NCBI GenBank assembly: GCA_002371315.1
Contig: DFHL01000033.1
Span: 1 to 14,455, forward strand
Length of the DNA: 14,455 nt
Direction: 5' to 3'
Source of the DNA: Bacteroidales bacterium UBA3724
Lineage (GTDB): Bacteria; Bacteroidota; Bacteroidia; Bacteroidales; P3
In this document: positions 1 through 7,300 of the stretch, in pieces
Layout: every line of letters begins with the position of its first letter
Position numbering within the stretch: the first letter of the stretch is position 1
Position numbers and translations under genes: made by a program
Notes under the pieces: generated by a model
The model's input: the letters and a program-made list of their open reading frames with translations, nothing else
Database searches by the model: none
What the model was told of the DNA's origin: nothing

Positions 1-204
1 GAAGCTGCCGAGATGGAGTATGCGAAAGCCTTATACATGATGGGATACTGTTACTATAATGGTATTGTTGTCAAGAAAGACGAGGATCAGGCATTGGACT
101 ACTTCAAAGAAGCTGCTCAGTTCGGTTATAAAAAGGCGGAGGAGAGGGTGCACGACATATTGCTTTCTCGCGAAACACAGAATTACGACGATGTGCCGTT
201 CTGA
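1..204 (+). CDS. Sel1-like repeat protein, C-terminal fragment (5' end outside window)
   Basis: The frame is open from base 1 to the TGA at 202-204, giving 67 residues of a protein that begins upstream of the window. The methionine at base 13 is internal, not a start. Residues about 1-47 fit the Sel1-like (SLR) repeat consensus: a helix with AKALYMMGYCYYNG, then a V-x-KDxDxALDYFKEAA helix, then a Gly and a closing AEE. This is one complete terminal repeat followed by a 20-residue charged tail. Sel1 repeats are TPR-like helical hairpins that act as protein-binding scaffolds; they have no catalytic activity of their own. The full domain layout, the localisation and any operon partner lie outside the window. 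Family assignment is fairly sure; a specific role cannot be given. Confidence 0.8.
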   Translation, partial: EAAEMEYAKALYMMGYCYYNGIVVKKDEDQALDYFKEAAQFGYKKAEERVHDILLSRETQNYDDVPF

Positions 205-241
205 GTTTCAGAATGGCCTTGTCGGTTCAGCTATGTATCAT

Positions 242-258
242 CCATAGGGAAACTATGG
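242..258. other. Small hairpin between convergent genes
   Basis: CCATAG (242-247), loop GGAAA, CTATGG (253-258) is a perfect 6-bp stem 37 bases after the Sel1 gene stop and before the end of the oppositely oriented toxin pseudogene. No T-run follows on either strand, so it is at best a weak transcription terminator. The rest of 205-335 holds no gene I can support. Confidence 0.3.
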
Positions 259-280
259 CGGGAACATGGACGGAGGTAGT

Positions 281-302
281 GTTTGATTAAAGTTTGAGTA
301 AA
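281..302. repeat. Tandem 11-base direct repeat, two copies
   Basis: GTTTGATTAAA (281-291) is followed directly by GTTTGAGTAAA (292-302), with one mismatch. It lies in the convergent intergenic space between the Sel1 gene and the ParE-like pseudogene. The function is unknown and it may be chance in an AT-rich stretch. Confidence 0.4.
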
Positions 303-335
303 AGGGGAGTAAAACCTAAGAGGTGTGTAGGGGGA

Positions 336-671
336 CTATTCCGGCAGGCGGAAAAGGATTTCTATCGGGTAGCGGTCGGAGATGTAGGAGACGCCACACT
401 CAAAGATGAGCACTCGATAGCAGCGAAGCAACAAGAAAAGTCCCGTCAAGATGACTGGGCTTATTTTACTCAATCATCGTTAGGCTTTGCGGTAAAGGTC
501 TTGGATGACGAGGCCGGCGAGGGTGAAGCCGAAGAGGGCTGTGATGTGGGCAGTGGTGCCGTTGACAAAATTATGCCCACTCGCCGACCGAAATACAGTA
601 GCGATGTAGTTGGCTATCTCGTCAAGGTCACCGGTGGCCTCATTGCTCACTATCACTGTGTAGCTTTGCAT
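336..671 (-). pseudogene. ParE/RelE-family toxin, interrupted by two stop codons
   Basis: An ATG at 671 opens a 63-residue reading frame beginning MQSYTVIVSNEATGDLDEI. This is the usual N-terminal strand plus first helix of ParE/RelE-type toxins (Y-x-V-x-I-S-x-E-A-x-x-DL-x-EIA-x-YI). It stops at TAA 482-480, and a TGA follows at 476-474. Beyond those stops the same frame stays open for 45 more codons to TAG 338-336, including CYRVLIFECGVSYISDRYPI. That weakly resembles the C-terminal strands of ParE (a YRV-x-I then a V-x-Y-x-x-D pattern). Total length with stops is 111 codons, close to a normal ParE of roughly 95-110 residues. It overlaps the antitoxin gene by 32 bases, as in many toxin-antitoxin operons. 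ParE toxins act on DNA gyrase and RelE relatives cut mRNA; which applies cannot be told. An alternative is a functional 63-residue toxin, but that would lack the C-terminal strands. Confidence 0.55.
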
Positions 672-846
672 AAGCCTCATCCAGTTTGCGATGGAAAATG
701 CTTCCGAATTCGTCCAGCGACATATAGCCTTGGCTCCATAAAGTCGCCGACCACAGTTCGGGAATGGGTTTCGCTTTCCGCACCTCTTTGCGAGTGTGCG
801 AAACATTAGGTTTCATCGGCATTGTGTATGCTACTTGTGTTTCCAT
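640..846 (-). CDS. Antitoxin of a ParE-like toxin-antitoxin pair
   Basis: This encodes 68 residues from ATG 846 to TGA 642-640. I chose this ATG because the promoter -7 element lies at 868-875; an in-frame TTG at 870 would sit inside that element. The N-terminal half is basic and Pro-rich (VSHTRKEVRKAKPIPELW). The C-terminal half contains QGYMSLDEFGSIFHRKLDEAYAKL-type sequence: a short strand or turn, then an amphipathic helix. That is the pattern I recall for small Bacteroidales antitoxins that wrap their toxin with a C-terminal helix. No ribbon-helix-helix or HTH motif is obvious. It is first in the operon and its last 32 bases overlap the toxin start. The frame is intact although the toxin frame is broken, so it may persist as a solitary antitoxin. 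The role is inferred mainly from context. Confidence 0.55.
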   Translation of the reverse strand: METQVAYTMPMKPNVSHTRKEVRKAKPIPELWSATLWSQGYMSLDEFGSIFHRKLDEAYAKLHSDSEQ

Positions 847-867
847 TTTGTTATTGTTTTCGATTTG

Positions 868-898
868 CAAAATTACGAAGAATTATCGGATTGACAAA
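868..898 (-). promoter_or_regulatory. Bacteroidota-type promoter for the toxin-antitoxin pair
   Basis: On the minus strand TTTG (898-895) is followed by exactly 19 bases and then TAATTTTG (875-868). This is a full match to the Bacteroidota -33/-7 consensus TTTG-N19-TAnnTTTG. The expected transcription start is about 5-8 bases downstream, giving a leader of roughly 15-20 bases before ATG 846. It supports expression of the antitoxin and fixes its start codon. Confidence 0.75.
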
Positions 899-1260
899 AT
901 GAAATTTATTATAGTGTTATTTCTTGCGGCAGGTGCAGGCACATAAAGAAAGCCAGTGGCTTTCGATAGCGTCCCGCAGGGTGGCAAACGGAGTGCAGCC
1001 AAGCGGAGAACAGAGAAAAACAAAGAGGAAATCCTCCCGACGATTACTTGTGCAATTCGTGGGGAATGTAAAAGTCAACGAATTATAAATATTGGTATTC
1101 ATCAAGCAATCGTTTTCAATTTTTTTGCATATTCTTTTGCCTCATAGTTATTTCATCTGAAGAGGGCAATGATTCCTTTTGAAAAGATTCGGAAGGGCAA
1201 TGTGTTTGATGCTTGTGGTGTGCTGTTTGTGGTTGAATTTTAGTTGGTTGTATTTTTTAT
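899..1260. other. Intergenic stretch without a credible gene, rich in short repeats
   Basis: This is the spacer between the minus-strand toxin-antitoxin promoter and the plus-strand promoter of the giant gene. Short reading frames occur but none has a recognisable family, start context or codon use. Visible structure includes a 17-base palindrome (948-964), an inverted pair AATTCGT/ACGAATT (1054-1060 and 1078-1084) and a direct repeat AGGGCAATG (1163-1171 and 1194-1202, 31 bases apart). The part around 965-1035 is locally GC-rich, then purine-rich, and differs from the AT-rich flanks. It resembles dispersed intergenic elements I recall from Bacteroidales genomes, but this is a recollection only. 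Confidence 0.45.
948..964. repeat. 17-base perfect palindrome
   Basis: GAAAGCCA (948-955), one central base, TGGCTTTC (957-964) form a perfect inverted repeat. With only one base between the arms it suits a dimeric protein-binding site better than an RNA hairpin. It lies about 50 bases upstream of the toxin-antitoxin promoter and about 300 bases upstream of the giant-gene promoter. Confidence 0.5.
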
Positions 1261-1291
1261 TTTGCTGTTCTGAATTATTTGCGTACCTTTG
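1261..1291 (+). promoter_or_regulatory. Bacteroidota-type promoter for the giant-protein operon
   Basis: TTTG (1261-1264), 19 bases, TACCTTTG (1284-1291) is an exact fit to the Bacteroidota primary sigma factor consensus. The predicted transcription start is near 1297-1300, giving a leader of about 50-55 bases before the ATG at 1352. The next gene follows after 28 bases, so this promoter probably drives both. Confidence 0.8.
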
Positions 1292-1321
1292 CAAGGCAAA
1301 ATAATAGTATAAACAACAACA

Positions 1322-1337
1322 TTGTGATTTTTCACAA
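1322..1337. promoter_or_regulatory. TGTGA-N4-TCACA dyad in the leader of the giant gene
   Basis: TTGTGATTTTTCACAA is a perfect inverted repeat with 6-base arms and a TTTT centre. It lies about 25-40 bases after the predicted transcription start and 14 bases before the start codon. It could be a repressor-type operator, with arms resembling those bound by the CRP/FNR family, or a small mRNA hairpin near the ribosome-binding region. The TGTGA/TCACA spacing of 4 is shorter than the 6 of the E. coli CRP site. Confidence 0.4.
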
Positions 1338-1351
1338 ATAATCGTTTCTTT

Positions 1352-4300
1352 ATGAATAAATACTATAGATTTATGATAACTTCATTATCTGATGGCAGCG
1401 CCAGGCGTGGCTTTCGCCCTTTTACGTCATTTGTGTCCACTTTTGTGATATTTGTGATGCTCCTGACGGTAAATGTCTTCAGTCTGAAGGCTCAAGATGT
1501 AATTGTTACCGCCGAAGCGAAAACAAATATCTTCCCGTCGCAGGTCAACAACTATGTCGACAGCCCTTGGAGGTATTTCCGCATCCGTTTGCAGAACCTG
1601 TCGGGCACCACCCAACGGGTGTACCTGACTCTCAATATCGAGTGCCAGTATTCCGCTTCGGGAACGCCCTTCCAGATGCAGACCGTCGATGTCGGACGTT
1701 CGACCAGACCGTACATCGAACTTGCTCCAAACCAAATATATGTGATAGACAACCGCGAACGCTATGACAGCCATTTTGCAGGCCGAATACAGACGAATAT
1801 GTCAAACAATACGCTGTCGATGCTGTCGCGCTTGCCCGAAGGCAACTATAACCTGTGCGTAAACGTTTGCCGTTGGTCGCAGAATGTGTCGCAGGATGTC
1901 AGTATGAACCAGAGTTGCCTGATGTTCACCGTGTGTTACACCGGTTCTGCGCCGGAACTGATTACGCCCATCGGCGGGATGAACCCGCAGTTTGGATACT
2001 CTGCCGTAGAAATCGCTCCAGTGATGATACCACAGCGCAACCTTAACTTTCGCTGGATGGGTGTCATTACCAACTGTGCGCAAATGACGCGGTTCAATTA
2101 TGTCCTGAAGATGGTCAAGGTCCTTCCGGGACAAAACGTAAACGACGCTATCAAGCGCAACAGCACCTTCTTGAGCCGTGAATGCGGCTCACGCACCTAC
2201 TGCAGCATAGACACCCTGAGGGACCTCAATGTTCCTTTTGAACGAGGTGCCACCTATGCCGTTCAGGTTATAGCCAACCAGCGCGGCAACACCATCCTGC
2301 AGCTTGGCAATGACGGCAAAAGCCAGGTGATGTGCTTCACCTGGGGACAGCACGACACTGGTGTACCGGGAGTGGCAACAGGCGAGGGGAATGGAACAAC
2401 ATCCGGCAACGACGCAACACGCCCAGGTGATGATAAAGTCACCGTCAAACACTATACCACCTTCTTCACCGACCGGTCTGAGATCGTCGACTCTATTCTG
2501 CCGCCCTGCATCGTTGCCCCTGCGCCCGACTCGACCCAAAAGGCGGCCTTGCTGGAACTCCAACCCACCCAGTCGAGCAACATTCCCAATGTGGACCGTA
2601 AGGTTGTGTCGACCTACCTCGTTGACGGCACGCCGGTTATTGATACCACTGTCAAGAAAATCGATTTCAAGTGGCTGCACGCCCGACACGACAAAGTAAG
2701 AATTGTCAACTACGACGTAAAGCTTTACGAGCATATGGGCAACCTCAATGTCACATTCCAGCGCCCGGCTCTCAAAACCAAACGTATCGAAGGCAGTTTC
2801 AATACGCACTATGGCTATTCCAACAACAATCTCGTCAGCCTTGACGATGAATCGTGGACCAGCGGCCTGCAAAAGGGTAAGCAATATGTCCTGGTAGTCG
2901 AAGCCCACGCTGGTATCACCTACACCAGGTATGACATTGACGTCACCGTATACAAACGTCAGGGTAAAGAGGATTCCACCGTCTACGATACCACCCGTAC
3001 AGTCAATAGCGATGCGGCTGTGATTACCTCCTGGCTTGTTTTCCAGTACGGCATCGACGAATCTTTGCTTGACAAGCTGACGCCGCCTCAGTTTACCTAT
3101 CCCGTCGATCGCAGTACCGCCGCCTGGGACGACTCGACGCATTTGGAGTTTGACAGAGAAATTCCCGAGATACCATACTACGACGACTTCAGCTTCGATT
3201 GGAAAGAGGCCGACGGATACGACGTCTCTGACACTATATTATATGATTTATATATATACGACTGTCCTGCGAAAAAGAAAATGTCCGAAATTTTGGAGGG
3301 CAAACACAAATGGCTCTACAAAGACATCAACAACCTCACGCTGACCGACAGCATAGCCGACTCGCTCAAGGTGGGAAGCACGTATATAGCTCGTCTGCGC
3401 GTGCATTCCACGCCCGACAGCAACAAGTACAATCGTCTGGCCGACGGATGGTCGCTTCCGATTGCCTTCAAGCTCGTCGACACCACCGTTTTCTCTGGAG
3501 CCTTCGATGTCACCAATGCCTGCTTCCCGAGCGATACCGTCGGACTGTCGCGCAAAGTGATCACTCCCAAGGTGGACTCGCTTATTAGCAATCGCACGAG
3601 GCTGAAGATGGGACGGTTTGACCTTATAGTACAGAAAGGAAAACTGACTGGCAAGAAGTATTCGGGCGAAGGCTTCGTCGTATGGCATCCGATGGGATTC
3701 GGCTGCAACATCAAGGTGCATTTCGACTCGATCGTAATCAACGAAAAATACCAAATCATCTCGGGTACTGCACGCAGTATTGAGACCGACACGAACAATT
3801 ACATCCGTCTCAACATCGATGGCAGCAAGTGGGCCGCAGGGTTCGATATGGCCAGCGACCAGGCTGCTCAGAGTATGGATTATATTGCCAAAAAAATAGG
3901 CGAAAAAGGCGAAGATGTCAAGACCTGGTACGAACGCATCAATATGGGCAGCAACGCCCTCACCGAAATGATCCGCAGCGGTGTAGAGGGCGATTTCGCA
4001 CTTGGCACAGTAACTACCCCTGTGCGCATCGACAACAAGATGTTCAACATCAAAAACGCCAATTTTGCCCTCGCTGTCAACGACTTCTTCTTCTCGCCGG
4101 TCACAGCCCAGATCAACCTGCTCGCCGTCTATGGCTCGCCCCGCGACGACCTCTACATTCCCGCAATAGCCACCAATATATGCATTGCCCCCAACGCATT
4201 TGCCACCGACAGCAACAGCAACATTGTCCTCTTCACTCCGCGCGACTACGAGTTTGAGCTGGCTGACGGATACACTATGCGTTTCAAGAAGCCATCCAAC

Positions 4301-7300
4301 TTCGCTCAAGTCAAGGACGGCTGCCATATGACAATAAAGAAGAACAAAGTCGACTTCACTATTGATGTGGACCTCGACTTCGGCAAGAAAGGCCAGGATG
4401 GCAACAAGTTGTTGTCGGTCGATCTCAAAAACAATGGCATCGTCGACCCCACCAAACCCGTTATGGCCCATTTCAGAACCACTATCAGCGACTGGGATGA
4501 CTGGTATGTCAAAGTCGCAATGGACCCCTTCACCGTCGTAGGCTGCGAGAAATACACGTTTCTGCCCACCGGACGAGGCATCATCTTCGACCACTCCAGC
4601 AAGCGCACACCCGAAGAGGTCCGCTTCCCCGCCAACTATGTTGGCAAGGGCAAGCGTGACCAGTGGAAAGGCCTCTATATAGACTACTTCGGCATTATGA
4701 TGCCCGAGGATGTCAGCAACACCTTTGTCGATCTCAACGGCGAGGATGACGACACTCCCGACTCGACCGTCGTTTATCGCGTAGGCGCCAACGGCGAGAA
4801 CACCGACACGATTGATTATGTCTACCCTGGCCACCGCATCAGCTTCACCGCCAGCAAGCTGTTGTGGGACAAGGATGGCCTCTCGGTCTTGGTCTCCGTC
4901 AACGATATTTTCAAAGGCGAGACCCGCAACGGTGGTGGCTGGTATTTCAGCCTCGACACCGTGGGCATCAATATAGAAAAGAGCAAGTTCAAATACGGAA
5001 AAATCGACGGGCAAGTCAAACTGCCACTCTTCGAGGGACGTATGAAGTATAGCTGTATGCTGGGTACAGACAGCCTCGTGTTTGCCATTACACCTGGCGA
5101 CTCCCTCAACCTTAACCTGTTCCTGGCCAAGGTAAAACTGGACAAGAAGTCGAGCTATTTCCGCATCAATCACGACTATGGCGGACATACCACCGTGATT
5201 GACAAAGACAAGGTCACCGGCACCAAATATACAATGCTCTCGGACAAGAGCACCACGCGCGTAGACCTTAATCTAAGCGGTACTATCGATATTGACCTTG
5301 ATCGCATTGGCGTCGACGCTTCGTTGCCAGCCATCAAGTTCGAAAATATGTATATGCGCAACTTCCGCGAGAAGGACTACCGGCAGGGTACCAAGGCCAA
5401 AGTCAAAGCCTACGAGTTTGGAAGCATCGATTTCTGCATAGGCAACTGGAGCAAGGCTTCGCCGCAGAAATATATAGGCACAGCTCCGAGACCAGTTGGC
5501 GGCGACGACACCCCCAAAGGAGACGCTGAGGGTGAGGAAATGTTTAAGGGAAAGGTCGGCGGTTTCGAATACAGCGTCACTGGCATCAATCCGTTCTATG
5601 AAAAGCTTGCAAACAAGGATGGAGTGTACAAAGTCGGTCTTGATGTCGGAGGCAAGATGACTTTGGGCATCAGTGAGGATATGTCATTTGGTGCCAGTGC
5701 TGGTTTTGCCATTAGCTGTGAGGTGAATGTCAGCGATTTTGATGTGTCTAACTGGGGTGGACAATTCGACTCGGTGCGCTTCAAGACCGATATCGGGCCT
5801 TTGAAGGTTGAGGCAGCCATACTCCACACCCGTGAAGATACCGTGTTCGGCAACAGCTGGCGTGGAATGGCCAAGGTGACTGTTATGGAGTCGGTTACTT
5901 GCGCTATGGGTTGCGGATTTGGCAGCCTGCCCAAGCCCGACGGCAGCGGCAATTACGATTGGTGGTACTTCGAGGGTGCTGCCCAGCTTGGCAAAACAGG
6001 TGTGCCCGTGGGCCCCGTTTCGATCAACGGCTTTGGAGGTGGCTTTGCCTACAACTGTATGCCAAACAGAGAGTTCGCCGGAGCAAGGGCAAGAGATATG
6101 ATGAGCAAGGATTTCGTGGACGGTATGGTGTCCAAGAATGGCTGCAACTACAAGCCGCAGTACGATGCGTGGATGGCTAAAGCCGGAATTTCGCTCTGCC
6201 TCACAGGCAACCCCAAGACGCTCAATGCCGACGGCACTCTCAACCTGCGCATTGCCAACGGCCACTTCAGTGGCATCTGCCTGCAGGTCAACGCGCATAT
6301 GATGTCGAGCTACGATGAGGAGAACAAAGAGGCGAGCAGTTCGATGCTTGACATTGGTGCCTTCATTGACTACACCCGTCGCGGCGAGGGTGATTGGACA
6401 TTGACTTTCTCAGCCTGCGCCAAGAGCGAGATTGATATGAAATCGCTGCTGAAAAATGCAGCAGCCTCCTTCGTGCCTGCCGACCTCTCTCTGCCTGGCA
6501 GCTGCATCGACAAGGTCAAAGGTGCTGTGCCTGGCTCGCTGTCCAAATATATTGAGCCAATTATCGACTCCACCGTCGCTATGGCCAAACTTGACGAGAA
6601 AGAGAAAAAGTTGAAAGAACGCGATTTTGGTGCCAGCCTTTCGATGCAGATACCCATCGACCTTTATATCAACAAGAGCCCAGACAAGGAGACCGAATGG
6701 TTCTTTGCCCTTGGACGTCCGGCCTACGACGACCGCGTGCGCTTCAAGTTCGAATTCGACCTAGTCGTCCTCGACGGTATGACGGAGTGGACCTTCTACT
6801 TTATGACGGGCAATCATTTCCCCGACGGTTTTGCTTTGCCGCCCATTCCCGACGAAGTGGCCGAGTTCCTTGGTGGCAAGTATGCCCAACGCGCCGAGCG
6901 CGGACGCATTCTGCCCACCTTCAAGGATGCCGGTGGTTTCGCAATGGGTGTTTCGTTCGCTGCCAGCATCAATTTCAGTATGATTCTTTTTGTTGAAGCA
7001 TCGGCCTACATTGGTTTCGACGCCGCCATCATCGACACCAAGGGGCAGGGATGCGAAGGCTACAGCACGATCGGCAAGAACAACTTCTACGGTATGGGCC
7101 AGGCCTATATGATGCTTAAGGGCAAGGCCGGCCTCGAACTCAACCTGGGATTCTGGAAAGGACGTCTCGACCTTATTGATGCCGGACTGGGCGCCATCGT
7201 TCAGGCTGGTGGCCCCAACCCGACGTGGGCATTCGGTATGCTGCGCTTCAAGTGCGCACTGCTGGGCGGCAAAATCAAGATTAACACCGCTGTCGACTTC

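Noticed and set aside
294..809. 171-codon plus-strand frame starting at TTG
   Set aside because: It lies opposite the toxin-antitoxin pair, has no recognisable domain and a mixed residue composition, whereas the minus strand here has a consensus promoter and family resemblance.
917..1105. 62-codon minus-strand frame containing PLGCTPFATLRD-like sequence
   Set aside because: I recall similar strings as spurious annotations over intergenic repeats in Bacteroidales. There is no start context, and the frame spans the palindrome and purine-rich element.
3248..5188. 646-codon open frame on the minus strand
   Set aside because: It is exactly in register with the codons of the giant gene and exists only because TTA, CTA and TCA codons are absent there. 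It has no plausible start context or family. The same holds for 6761-8695 and 11061-12059.
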